Assembly (NCBI GenBank): GCA_024279945.1
Contig: JAJRRA010000025.1
Location: 1-64,000 of the forward strand
Length of the DNA stretch: 64,000 nucleotides
Source of the DNA: Gammaproteobacteria bacterium
Lineage (GTDB): Bacteria > Pseudomonadota > Gammaproteobacteria > Xanthomonadales > SZUA-36
Reading direction: 5' to 3'
Made by a program: the position numbers and the translations under genes. The notes beneath the pieces are model-generated. The model worked only from the letters and a program-made list of their open reading frames with translations. It had not been told where the DNA came from and searched no databases. Each line of letters starts with the position of its first letter. Position 1 is the stretch's first letter. This document shows positions 43,777 through 52,366 of this stretch, piece after piece.

Positions 43777-45942
43777 CTATTGTTCATCGACAAGCTCAAC
43801 TGTGACCCGCGAAACCTCAAGCAGCTCATCAAACGGTATGGGTGAGGCCGCACCGCCGCGCACGGCATCCAAAAAAGCTGCAACGCAGGCGCTTTGGCCC
43901 TTGTCCTGGCGGCGCAGCTTCATGGACCTGAAACCGGGCCAGCCGAAGCCGCGAAGCTGGCGGAAGTTATCCAGTTGCAGGATGCCGCCGGCGCAGAACA
44001 CCTCGAGGCGCTCTTTGGGGAAAGCTTTGTTGCCGTTAGCCAGGTAGTGCACCGTGCCGAACGAGCCATCGGCGAAGCTCAGTGAGATGCTGACCTTGTC
44101 GCTGCTGATCAGGCCGGTTTTTGTGCCCATGAAAGCGGCGCTGTGGGCAACGATGGGCGCGCCGGCCAAAAAGCGCAGCAGGTCGATGAAATGGCAGGCC
44201 TCACCAACCACCCGACCACCACCAATGGCCGGGTCCTGGGTCCAGTGGTCGGGGGCAATGGCGCCGGCGTTGACGGTCATGATGAAGGATTTGGGCTCGC
44301 TAACGCGGCCCAGCAATTGCCTGATCTTTTGCACCTGGGGCGCAAAACGGCGGTTAAAGCCCACCATCAGCAGGGGCGCACTACCGCCCTCTCCTGCCGT
44401 ATACGACGCCGTCTGATAAGCGCCGGCAATTTCCTGCAACTCATCGAGCGTGAGGCACAAAGGCTTTTCCACAAAAACATGTTTGTCCGCCGCCAGCGCA
44501 TCACACACAAAACCCGCATGGCTGTCGTGGCGGGTGGCCACCACCACGGTATTGATATCCGCATCGCTAAACCCCGTGGCGGCATCGGTAGTAGTCTGCG
44601 CAAAGCCATGCTTCCTGCCGACATGAACGCCACTGACCCCACCACTGGAGGCCACCGTCTTCAACGCCGCCCCGGCCGCCTTAAAAGCCGGCACCAACAC
44701 CTGCCCCGCATAATTTCCCGCCCCCACAAACCCCAACACAGGTTTAACACCCCCGTCATTCCGGATCGGCGAAGCCGCGTCCGGAACCCAGCCACCCTCC
44801 GCCAAAACCACCGTCCTCCCCGCACCCACTTCCCCCCCGGGGTACTCCAACAAAATCCCCATCGAAGCCTCATCACCCCCCAGCAACTCATAAGCCTCCA
44901 GCGCATCCCCCAGCGCAAAATGATGCGAAACCAGCGGCCCGACATCCAGCGCCCCCGCCGCCATCATATCCAGCACCGCCTCCATATTCCTCTGCTCGGT
45001 CCAGCGCACAAAGCCAACCGGGTAATCGTGCCCCTTGTCCTCGTACTGCGGGTCGTAGCGCCCAGGCCCGTAGGAACACGACACCTGAAAAGAAAGCTCC
45101 TTTTCAAAGAAATCCGCCCGCGACAACTCCAGCCCCGTCACCCCCACCAGCACGATGCGCCCGCGCTTGCGACACATCTTCGCCGCCTGGCTCACCGGCT
45201 CATTGCTTGTAGTGGAAGCGGTAATCAACACGGCATCCACACCTCGCCCCCTGGAAAAGGCAGCGGCCGCCTGCAGGGGATCTTCCCCACTGGACAAATC
45301 AACACCTTCGGCGCCAAAGCCACGCGCCAGCGCCACCCGGGAGGGATCGACATCGATGCCCAGCACCCGACAGCCCTGGGCGCGCAACAACTGCACCGTC
45401 ATCAAGCCAACCAGCCCCAGGCCGGTGACCACCACCGCCTCACCCAGAGTGGGCTGCACCAGGCGTATACCCTGCAGGGCAATGGCCCCAATCACAGTAA
45501 AGGCGGCGCTTTCATCGCAAACCCCATCGGGCACCCGGGCACAAAGATGGCCCGGCACGCGCACCACTTCGGCATGCGGGCCATTGGAAGCGACCCGGTT
45601 GCCGACCTGAAAGCCGGCAACACCGGCGCCCACTTCGAGCACGGAGCCGACGTTGCAATAGCCCAGCGGAATGGGCTGATCCAGCTTGCTGCGCACGGCC
45701 GTGATGGTAGGGCCAAGGCCATCGGTGCGGATTTTATCCAGCACCATTTTCACCTTGTCGGGTTGCTGGCGGGCCTTGTCGAGGAGACTCGATTTGCCGA
45801 AATTGATCAGCATGCGCTCGGTGCCGGCGGAAACCAGGGACTTGCGGGTGGCGATCAGCAGCGCGCCCGCTTTGGCTTCAGGAACAGGAACATCCACGAG
45901 GGATGTCTCCCCATTACCCAGGTTTTGAAGAATCTGTTTCAC
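43777..45942 (-). CDS. Bi-domain oxidoreductase (MDR dehydrogenase + Gfo/Idh/MocA)
   Basis: 721 aa. The N-terminal zinc-type alcohol-dehydrogenase-like part (residues 1-~370; VVVTGLGLVGLMTVQLL nucleotide site) is followed by a Gfo/Idh/MocA part (~395-721; VLGFVGAGNYAGQVLVPAF, VEKPLCLTLDEL). Such fusions occur in surface-polysaccharide clusters and probably oxidise or rearrange nucleotide sugars. The interdomain linker GGWVPDAASPIRNDGGV is encoded by a CCGTCATTCCGGAT repeat inserted in frame (44750-44793). A 37-bp copy of 45776-45812 lies at 52983-53019. Confidence 0.88.
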   Translation of the reverse strand: MKQILQNLGNGETSLVDVPVPEAKAGALLIATRKSLVSAGTERMLINFGKSSLLDKARQQPDKVKMVLDKIRTDGLGPTITAVRSKLDQPIPLGYCNVGSVLEVGAGVAGFQVGNRVASNGPHAEVVRVPGHLCARVPDGVCDESAAFTVIGAIALQGIRLVQPTLGEAVVVTGLGLVGLMTVQLLRAQGCRVLGIDVDPSRVALARGFGAEGVDLSSGEDPLQAAAAFSRGRGVDAVLITASTTSNEPVSQAAKMCRKRGRIVLVGVTGLELSRADFFEKELSFQVSCSYGPGRYDPQYEDKGHDYPVGFVRWTEQRNMEAVLDMMAAGALDVGPLVSHHFALGDALEAYELLGGDEASMGILLEYPGGEVGAGRTVVLAEGGWVPDAASPIRNDGGVKPVLGFVGAGNYAGQVLVPAFKAAGAALKTVASSGGVSGVHVGRKHGFAQTTTDAATGFSDADINTVVVATRHDSHAGFVCDALAADKHVFVEKPLCLTLDELQEIAGAYQTASYTAGEGGSAPLLMVGFNRRFAPQVQKIRQLLGRVSEPKSFIMTVNAGAIAPDHWTQDPAIGGGRVVGEACHFIDLLRFLAGAPIVAHSAAFMGTKTGLISSDKVSISLSFADGSFGTVHYLANGNKAFPKERLEVFCAGGILQLDNFRQLRGFGWPGFRSMKLRRQDKGQSACVAAFLDAVRGGAASPIPFDELLEVSRVTVELVDEQ
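44750..44793. repeat. CCGTCATTCCGGAT-type repeat as interdomain linker
   Basis: CCCCCGTCATTCCGGATCGG, CGAAGCCG, CGTCCGGAACCCAGCC. Reading through it on the minus strand leaves the two-domain protein in frame. Confidence 0.88.
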
Positions 45943-45957
45943 TAAAATCAGCTACCC

Positions 45958-46186
45958 GTAAGAGGCCCCTCGGGGCCGACCGCTTCATCTTGCCACTTAC
46001 CCTTCGCCCGCAAGCGGGCTCTTACCGTAAGAGGCCCCTCGGGGCCGACCGCTTCATCTTGCCACTTACCCTTCGCCCGCAAGCGGGCTCTTACCGTAAG
46101 AGGCCCCTTGGGGCCGACCGCTTCAGCTTGCCACTTACCCTTCGCCCGCAAGCGGGCTCTTACCGTAAGAGGCCCCTTGGGGCCGA
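45958..46186. repeat. REP array of 69-bp pairs upstream of the bi-domain oxidoreductase
   Basis: Direct units at 45958 and 46027 (loop TC instead of TT), 46096 and 46165 (TT), with three inverted GCCCGC-stem units. The last unit continues into the 63-bp direct repeat described at 46165-46227. Confidence 0.95.
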
Positions 46187-46227
46187 CCGCTAACAAACAG
46201 CAAATAACTTGCTTTACCAATTTGCTT
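46165..46227 (+). repeat. 63-bp direct repeat, copy 1
   Basis: A GGCCCC-stem REP followed by CTAACAAACAGCAAATAACTT and GCTTTACCAATTTGCTT. Copy 2 at 47501-47563 differs at two bases. The copies bracket the DUF2442/DUF4160 pair and the DUF4143 fragment. Confidence 0.9.
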
Positions 46228-46477
46228 TGAGGGGGAACCGATCTGGGTTCTCAATGATCGCAAGGGATAAATCAACATCGAGATCAGGCCAGTAATAATG
46301 ATTATTTGCGTGTTCTTCTACATTAAAAATTGCCTTTACCGCCTGCTCCTTAAACCAGGGAAAATCATCATACGACAGGAACAATTCTTTGCCATGAGCC
46401 AGCAGCCAAATCCCGTGAGCCGAGATGTTGGTTACTTCAATGGCTGAAGTGTTGTTTCCAGGCGCTAATGAGCACAT
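46214..46477 (-). CDS. DUF2442 protein
   Basis: 87 aa: EVTNISAHGIWLLAHGKELFLSYDDFPWFKEQAVKAIFNVE ... YYWPDLDVDLSLAIIENP is the DUF2442 pattern. Overlaps the DUF4160 gene by 41 bases. DUF2442 and DUF4160 genes are frequent neighbours and are suspected toxin-antitoxin-like partners, with roles unproven. The C-terminal codons lie within copy 1 of the 63-bp direct repeat, so the end may have been replaced. Confidence 0.88.
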   Translation of the reverse strand: MCSLAPGNNTSAIEVTNISAHGIWLLAHGKELFLSYDDFPWFKEQAVKAIFNVEEHANNHYYWPDLDVDLSLAIIENPDRFPLKANW

Positions 46478-46676
46478 GGTAATGAACCTCTACTAATGAT
46501 TTGATTTCTTTCAGTTGCTGTTCAGAGTAATGGTAATTTCTTGCCAATTCAATTTTAGGCTCAAGCCAGTACTTCGCTTCGCCGTTGCCTGAAACCACAT
46601 GAACATGCTTTCGCTCTTCCTCCCTGGAAAAGAAGAAAAACCGATACCCTCCATCCCGAAATACCGTGGGACTCAT
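46437..46676 (-). CDS. DUF4160 protein
   Basis: 79 aa from ATG 46676: MSPTVFRDGGYRFFFFSREEERKHVHVVSGNGEAKYWLEPKIELARN is the DUF4160 pattern with its HVHV segment. An in-frame TTG 24 bases upstream has no ribosome site. First gene of the DUF4160-DUF2442 pair. Confidence 0.87.
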   Translation of the reverse strand: MSPTVFRDGGYRFFFFSREEERKHVHVVSGNGEAKYWLEPKIELARNYHYSEQQLKEIKSLVEVHYHVLISAWKQHFSH

Positions 46677-46882
46677 GACTGAATTGTACTTTTGAGTCAA
46701 CGTGCAGCAAGACAGAAATCACCTCGTTCCATTGTAAGAAACCTTCGGGACTTTCCCTCAGGAACCTGGGGCGGTAACGGCAGTTTTGAGATAGGCATAA
46801 ACAAAAACAGCGTCATCATCGCCGCCACCTGGTCCACCATCACAGCCCCATTCGAGAAGTAATTTCTCTCTGCTTGCCCGCA

Positions 46883-47488
46883 CTATCCTAATAACTCCGT
46901 GACAAAACCGCCAAGATTCATTACCCGCACATTTTTTGCCAAAGGATAGGCCGATTCAACCGGGGCAATGACATAATTTGCCGTACTGTTGATATCTTCT
47001 ATGGCATTCCAAAAACCCCGCGATACTTTTGGCGCGGTGGACGATTTTATTTCTACTGCAATCCGTTGTTGCCCCTTTTCCAGCACCAGGTCGATTTCTG
47101 CACCGTTGGATGTGCGGTAAAAAGATGGCCGCCATTGGGGGCCATCTTGCGCCTGGATGGATACCAGAATGTTCTCGATGACGTAAGACTCAAATGAAGC
47201 GCCATAAATGGGGCTGGAAAAGAGCTGTTCACGGCTTTCAATTTCAAGCAGATCCACATAGTTCCGTATGGCATGTGCGCTCACGCCCATTGAGCCGGCC
47301 AGCTTAGAACTGTTCAGGGTTTGTCCGTTCACATGAGCGAGCATTCGCCAAAAACGCCCCAGTGTATTGGCCGGTATGTTAAAACCCAGGTGTGGAATAT
47401 CACGTTCCAGAACACTGCGAATGTAGTCTTCTCCGAGCTTTGCCGGATGAGCGCTCTGGAGGCGGAGCCAAGGATTAAAAATTGCCTG
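46883..47488 (-). pseudogene. 3' fragment of an AAA/DUF4143 ATPase gene
   Basis: The frame is open from just after TAA at 47491-47489 and gives NPWLRLQSAHPAKLGEDYIRSVLERDIP, LGFNIPANTLGRFWRML and the DUF4143 end with YRTSNGAEIDLVLEKG and IAVEIKSSTAP. The N-terminal ATPase half (Walker A) is absent. The break falls next to the REP at 47501, so deletion or recombination at the repeat is likely. ATG 47344 could start a 153-aa partial product. Confidence 0.75.
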
Positions 47489-47500
47489 TTACCGCCCTTT

Positions 47501-47563
47501 GTAAGAGGCCCCTTGGGGCCGACAGCTAACAAACAGCAAATAACTTGCTTTACAAATTTGCTT
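47501..47563 (+). repeat. 63-bp direct repeat, copy 2 (begins with a REP)
   Basis: 61 of 63 bases match 46165-46227. The first 22 bases are a GGCCCC-stem REP. Sits between the DUF4143 fragment and yoeB. Confidence 0.9.
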
Positions 47564-47588
47564 AATGATATCACCAAGCACAAAAATG

Positions 47589-47843
47589 CTAATAATGGTA
47601 ACGAAGTTGAGCAATATGCATGGCATTGTCACGCATTTTATAAACAAAACGGTGTTCATCATTTATACGCCTGGACCAATAACCCGTAAGAGCATGTCTT
47701 AATGGCTCTGGTTTACCAATACCTTCGTGAGGAGTGCGTTGGATATCTTTAACTAAAAGATTGATACGTTTTACTATTTTCTTATCGGTTTTTTGCCAGT
47801 ATAGGTAGTCGTTCCAGGCATGCTCAGAGAATATGAGCTTCAC
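47589..47843 (-). CDS. yoeB: YoeB-type mRNA interferase toxin
   Basis: 84 aa: MKLIFSEHAWNDYLYWQ, INLLVKDIQRTPHEGIGKPEPLRH, YWSRRINDEHRFVYKM and LRYHY are the YoeB/Txe pattern, with the terminal catalytic Tyr-His-Tyr. Cleaves mRNA on the ribosome. Lies 2 bases after the antitoxin. Looks complete. Confidence 0.95.
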   Translation of the reverse strand: MKLIFSEHAWNDYLYWQKTDKKIVKRINLLVKDIQRTPHEGIGKPEPLRHALTGYWSRRINDEHRFVYKMRDNAMHIAQLRYHY

Positions 47844-47845
47844 TC

Positions 47846-48091
47846 TTATAAGACCTTTTCAACCCCTTTTCCCTGGTCAAGTTGGGAAATTGATTCAACC
47901 AGCCTTTTCAGGTTCTTCGGGCTTCGTAATAAGTATGTTGTTTCTTCAAGTGATTCATAGTCTTCAAGAGACAGCATTACAACGGCAGCTTCACTTTTCC
48001 TGGTAATAATAATGGGTTCATGATCAATACAGACTTTTTCCATGGTCTTGGCTAAAGTCTTTCTAAGTGCAGTGTAGCTAAGGGCTCTCAT
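47846..48091 (-). CDS. yefM: YefM-type antitoxin
   Basis: 81 aa from ATG 48091 (GAGG 9 bases upstream; an in-frame TTG further out is less likely). MRALSYTALRKTLAKTMEKV and PIIITRKSEAAVVMLSLEDYESLEET are the Phd/YefM fold, and the C-terminal half binds YoeB. Expected to repress its own promoter. Confidence 0.94.
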   Translation of the reverse strand: MRALSYTALRKTLAKTMEKVCIDHEPIIITRKSEAAVVMLSLEDYESLEETTYLLRSPKNLKRLVESISQLDQGKGVEKVL

Positions 48092-48189
48092 ACCGAAATG
48101 CCTCAATTATGTACAGGTACGTAAAATTGTACAATACAGAAAGACGTAAAACAAATTGTAAGGCTACTTTTTATTGTATCCGGCCCCTT

Positions 48190-48468
48190 TTACTGGTAAT
48201 CCAGCGTGCGCTTGGTGAACCCCGAGTTGGCAGTGATGTAGGTCTTCACCCGCACCACGCGGATGCCGTTCATATCCTCGACGGTGTACCAGCGGTTTTT
48301 ATACCCCTCAAAAACCTTACCTTCGGGGAAATTCGACGCCGTGGTAATCACGGTAACGCTATGCCCTGCTTTAACCCACTGCACAGCATGCTCATAGGTA
48401 CGTGAGGCCGGTGCGTTGCCTTCCGGTGGGAAATTATCGCTAAGGAAAAGCAGCCTCAAAACACACAC
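48190..48468 (-). pseudogene. 5' fragment duplicating the glycosyltransferase at 39879-41135
   Basis: About 90 codons closely match the first ~90 residues of the intact enzyme (LRLLFLSDNFPPEGNAPA ... NRWYTVEDMNGIRVVRVK ... RTLDY), then a stop at 48190. A REP pair lies directly upstream (48472), as upstream of the intact gene (41145), so the duplicated segment probably included REPs. Not functional. Confidence 0.9.
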
Positions 48469-48471
48469 CCT

Positions 48472-48539
48472 GTAAGAGGCCCCTCGGGGCCGACAAGCTC
48501 ATGCCGTTTCTCACCCTTCGCCCGCAAGCGGGCTCTTAC
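48472..48539. repeat. REP pair (GGCCCC with TC loop + GCCCGC)
   Basis: Direct unit 48472-48493 and inverted unit 48518-48539, the same stem combination as the other arrays in the polysaccharide cluster. The gap to 48702 has no gene; its end (from about 48640) weakly resembles the sequence after the 63-bp repeat. Confidence 0.9.
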
Positions 48540-48702
48540 AGCTTTACGCTTCGTCACCGACGGGCAACCATTGAGCCGTCAAATAAAAAAATACTGAAGC
48601 CTGCCACACAGCGCCCTGATAAATCGGTTTCAGGGATTCTATGCAAATAACTTACCTTGCAGGCTTTGCTTTGAGCGGGAATCTGCGTGGACTCTCAACC
48701 CG

Positions 48703-49371
48703 CTACCATTCCTTTATTTTCTGCAAAAACTCTACAAGCTCATGGACACGTGTAGATGGATTATCAGTATGGTTTTTATGGGCAGCCAGTAGTGCACGTT
48801 TTGCGTAAGCTTTTGCGCGTTCTACATGATCAATCAACACCGAAAAAACGTCTCTTTGCCCTTTTTCATAATCAGGCATCAACTCCACCAGTTCACTCAA
48901 GACCTGATTCCCAGCACTATTTTGGGGCAATGTTTCATACGGCCTGTCGGTGTAATAAAAATGCAAAATCAACCAATATTCAAAGCAGGGAACCGAATTG
49001 ATTGCAAAAAATGTATCCTGAGGTAGAGCACTCTCAATATTTACCAGGGCCCGGTCATATGAACCATGCTGGTCCTTGTCAAACACACAATAAACCTTAT
49101 CAAAAGAATCTCCTGCACGATTTTCCTCCTGATAGCGTTGCTCGGCATAGTCAAAAACACTGATCGGAGCCGAACCACACTCACCCGTTATTTCAATATT
49201 CGCACTATTAATCTGATAGTAAGATTTCAAATCCTCAAAGTAATAAGGTTCTGTTTTCTCACCTTCACAGACGATTAGTACTTTGGCATACGGCGATCGC
49301 TTTGCTTTTCGGCGTGCAAGATCTTCCGCCTTTCTTGCTTTGCGCCTATGAAAAAGATCGTCACTTCCCAC
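48703..49371 (-). CDS. rloB: RloB-family protein (AbiL-like defence partner)
   Basis: 222 aa from GTG 49371. A basic start (HRRKARKAEDLARRKAKRSPYAKVLIVCEGEKTEPYYFEDLKSYY) and CVFDKDQH ... SVPCFEYWLILHFYYTDRP match RloB, which has a Toprim-like core (EGEKTE, DKDQH) suggesting nuclease action. It follows the RloA-type ATPase by 36 bases. RloA/RloB pairs are equivalent to the two-gene AbiL abortive-infection system. Both genes look intact. Confidence 0.88.
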   Translation of the reverse strand: MGSDDLFHRRKARKAEDLARRKAKRSPYAKVLIVCEGEKTEPYYFEDLKSYYQINSANIEITGECGSAPISVFDYAEQRYQEENRAGDSFDKVYCVFDKDQHGSYDRALVNIESALPQDTFFAINSVPCFEYWLILHFYYTDRPYETLPQNSAGNQVLSELVELMPDYEKGQRDVFSVLIDHVERAKAYAKRALLAAHKNHTDNPSTRVHELVEFLQKIKEW

Positions 49372-49407
49372 TAAACTGCTGTCCCTGAATCCATCTCTTT
49401 TGCCTTT

Positions 49408-50691
49408 CTAGTGCAAACTGATGTTTCTAAAATCAGAAGACTTAATGAAGGGCAAAGCACCATAACGCCCGGATAAATAGGCCAACTCCAGATTTTCACG
49501 GCCTTTTCGGGGGCTGAAATCTGTTAACGGGTACAGTTGTGTTGCCTGGTCCGGATTTTTCTCACAAAACCAAATTTGATCACGCCTGAAAATTTTCTGA
49601 TTCAAAATGGATGTTTCATGCGTTGTGAAAACCAATTGTGCATTGTTTTTATTTGTCTCGTTACTATGAAAAAGCTGCACCAGAAACTTCACGAGATTGG
49701 GATGCAGGTTATCGTGCAATTCATCAATAAACAGGACATTGCCACGCTTCAGGGTATCGATCCAGGGGCCTGCGAAACTGAAAAGTTTTTGAGTACCATC
49801 AGACTCTTCTTCAAACTCAAAACTGACCAGTTTCCCTTCAGAACTTTTATGGATGGTTTTAATATTCAACATCTGTTTGTTTTCTAATTCTTTAATAAGC
49901 ATCTCCCTCACAGACTCAGGCATCCCATCCGGCAAAAAACCGGCATCGAAAGTCTCTTTCTTCACAAGAACATGCTCGATATTCAAGTCAGCAGCTTTTA
50001 GAAATTCCAGTACTTTGCTCTTTTTTTCGCTTTCACACATAGAGGCGCTAAATTCGCGGCCCCAGCCACTCAAGTTAACCAGATACAGTGTGTTCTTGAA
50101 CCAGTCAAAAACAACCTGCAATTGTTCGCTGTTGAGCTGAACCGCAGTTGACAAGAAAAGTGCATTCTCACGAGTTGTTTTTTGCCAAGTCTTCTTCTCC
50201 CCAAGCAAATTACTGCCAAACTCCCATTGGTATTCTTCAGAGGCCTCATCCCACACTCGCCCGAACCAACGCTGGGGCTTACCTTTGGGAAAAGCAATGA
50301 GCCATTCCTCATGAATACGGCTACTGGTGGCCGAAAATCCATACTGATACCGGACTTTGTCAGCAATAAAAACAACCTCAAACTCACTCGGCTTGCTTGT
50401 GGCGGACTCCCGCAACCGAAAAGGGACAACAGGAAGCTTGTCTCCACGCTGTTGGCTGGCTGCAGAATTCACAACAATACTCTTCATCGCTTGCAAGGCG
50501 CGCAGATAGTTGGATTTGCCGCCTGCGTTTGGGCCATAGATAGCGGCAGAGCGCAATAACTCGAATTGGCTTACCGACTTAACCTTGAAGACATTGGTTT
50601 CTTCGAGCTCATCACCGGGGGCCTTTACCAGGCTAAATGTTTGACGTTCTTCAAATGAACGATAATTGGCAACGCTAAATTCAATTAGCAT
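49408..50691 (-). CDS. rloA: RloA-type AAA ATPase (AbiL-like defence ATPase)
   Basis: 427 aa from ATG 50691 with AAAGGAG 8 bases upstream. The 44-codon longer frame is unsupported. MLIEFSVANYRSFEERQTFSL leads the OLD/SMC-like ATPase. Walker A is GPNAGGKSNYLRAL and Walker B is VLFIDELHDNLHPNLVKFLV, with the H-loop VFTTHET. Partner of RloB. Together they probably sense phage infection and block growth (known for AbiL; inferred here). Confidence 0.9.
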   Translation of the reverse strand: MLIEFSVANYRSFEERQTFSLVKAPGDELEETNVFKVKSVSQFELLRSAAIYGPNAGGKSNYLRALQAMKSIVVNSAASQQRGDKLPVVPFRLRESATSKPSEFEVVFIADKVRYQYGFSATSSRIHEEWLIAFPKGKPQRWFGRVWDEASEEYQWEFGSNLLGEKKTWQKTTRENALFLSTAVQLNSEQLQVVFDWFKNTLYLVNLSGWGREFSASMCESEKKSKVLEFLKAADLNIEHVLVKKETFDAGFLPDGMPESVREMLIKELENKQMLNIKTIHKSSEGKLVSFEFEEESDGTQKLFSFAGPWIDTLKRGNVLFIDELHDNLHPNLVKFLVQLFHSNETNKNNAQLVFTTHETSILNQKIFRRDQIWFCEKNPDQATQLYPLTDFSPRKGRENLELAYLSGRYGALPFIKSSDFRNISLH

Positions 50692-50993
50692 TAGAAGGCT
50701 CCTTTTAAGACAATATATGACGTATATTGTCAAATATAGCATTATTATTGCGTATTGCCAGCTATAATGGAATACCAAGCGCCAAGAGTTCTTGACTTGA
50801 AAGCGAATACCCAACTTCATCACGGACGGATTTCAGCATTGCGGGGAATCGAGCCTTCCCTCAAAACACAAGCTCATACTTGCAATGTCTCCAGGCTACT
50901 CAACCAATTATTGAGACCGCTACATCTCTGGCGCAAAACACCCAAACCGATCTCCTTACAAATATTTCTGCCCTTCAACGGAAATAGCCAGTC

Positions 50994-51636
50994 TTACCAT
51001 TGGGGGCGCCCGCCTATCAAATTTTTCGCCCAAAGATCACCAATGCCATATTCGTCCAGCCAATCATTCAAAGGCTCTCTTTCAAGTCGCTGAAAATGGG
51101 ACACACCTTCTTCTGCATCTACGACAATAAAGTCTTCCGGCTCAAAAAAATTGGCAAACGCCACAGACTGTGTGGAACAGATGACTTGCGTCACTGTAAC
51201 TTTTAACAGCGTGACTATCCGCTGATTCACCAGATACAAATCCACTTTCCCCTTTTTTGGGATAGAGATTGAATTCTCTGTGTGACGTCGTAATCGTGCA
51301 GTACTCCTGGTTAAATACCAAAGAGTCATCATCAAAATTGGGCGAAAACTCAACATGGTAACCGTTCATGCCAACGCTCAAATCAAACATCATCCGGTCG
51401 GTATGTTTTGTACCAAAATGAAAGAAACGCTCTGCACCACCTTCAGTCTCAACATAATTTCTCAATTTACCCTGCGACAAATGGCTTAAAAACGTAAAGA
51501 GTGAAATCAGATTGGTCTTACCCGCCCCATTCGCACCAATCAATATATTAATATTCTCTAATGACAGTTTGAGCTCGGCAATGGACTTAAAGCCTTTAAC
51601 CTCAATTTGCTGCAGATTCCTACTTTTTTCAGTCAT
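50994..51636 (-). pseudogene. AAA_21-type ATPase gene with internal deletion and frameshift
   Basis: The 5' part has LQQIEVKGFKSIAELKLSL and Walker A NINILIGANGAGKTNLISLF. The 3' part, in a different frame, has QVICSTQSVAFANFFEPEDFIVVDAEEG and LWAKNLIGGRP, the normal end of this family. About 200 residues between them, including Walker B, are missing, with the junction near 51205. A remnant of another OLD/SMC-like ATPase from a defence locus. The stretch 50692-50993 has no supported gene. Confidence 0.8.
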
Positions 51637-51673
51637 GTTTGTTCTCTAAAATCTGCGCCCGCCGGCCCCATTA

Positions 51674-52366
51674 TCACAACAACTGCCCTTGTCGCAGTTC
51701 AACAGAATGATCCTTCTGTAACGCATCAGAAGACACCACTTCGATGAAATCATCCTGTGACCTCAACGCTTCATCCAGGGATTTCAACTTTAATAACGAC
51801 ACCAGAAGAGCAACCGTTCTAGCCTGGCAATTAATGGATTTTTGCGGATTAAACTCGATATCGGTAAAACCCTTGTACTTAAACAATCTTTTCAGGAAAT
51901 CCTGATGAGAACACAAAGCGGTAAGATACAGCCAGTCGTAAAAAGCAGTTTTTGGAACAAGAGGCCATTTCTGCCCGAAGTAATTAAATCCAATCAGCTT
52001 GCCTGATTCTCTGATTCGTTGGTCTTTTTTTGCAGCATAGCTATCTTTTCTATATAGGTCAGTGAAAGGCCCGCCCTGCTCGAACACTTTACTGCCCTGG
52101 AATGCAGATTCGACGCTGATTTCCCCCATGTCAGTTTCAATCTTCAAATTAAACGCACTCAGCCGTCTACCCAACGGCTCATCTGACTTAGTAGAAATTT
52201 CCAACAGTGGATATAAACCCTTTTTCTTCGATGCTTCGTGCAATTCAACAATATTCTTTTTCTTTTGCACCGTTGCAAAACCCGGATGCCATTCAAAATC
52301 AACCTGGATCTCATCAACCAAGTGTTCTTTTTGCTTAAGAGGAATAAATACCGGACGTTTAGCCAT
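51674..52366 (-). CDS. DUF6977-like partner of a DarT-like protein
   Basis: 230 aa: MAKRPVFIPL, then EIQVDFEWHPGFATVQKKKNIVELHEASKK, LGRRLSAFNLKI, SVESAFQGSKVFEQGGPFTDLY, WPLVPKTAFYDWLYLTAL and DIEFNPQKSINCQARTVALLVSL. I recognise this as the family regularly found beside DUF4433 (DarT-like) genes. Overlaps that gene by 8 bases. Role unproven: antitoxin or accessory. Confidence 0.75.
   Translation of the reverse strand: MAKRPVFIPLKQKEHLVDEIQVDFEWHPGFATVQKKKNIVELHEASKKKGLYPLLEISTKSDEPLGRRLSAFNLKIETDMGEISVESAFQGSKVFEQGGPFTDLYRKDSYAAKKDQRIRESGKLIGFNYFGQKWPLVPKTAFYDWLYLTALCSHQDFLKRLFKYKGFTDIEFNPQKSINCQARTVALLVSLLKLKSLDEALRSQDDFIEVVSSDALQKDHSVELRQGQLL

Noticed and set aside
44143-45945. 600-aa plus-strand open frame antisense to the bi-domain oxidoreductase
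   Set aside because: High-GC shadow frame opposite a clearly recognised enzyme; composition (His/Arg/Pro-rich) is typical of antisense frames.
50755-51093. 112-aa plus-strand open frame beside rloA
   Set aside because: Overlaps the end of the AAA_21 remnant, no ribosome site and no recognisable domain.
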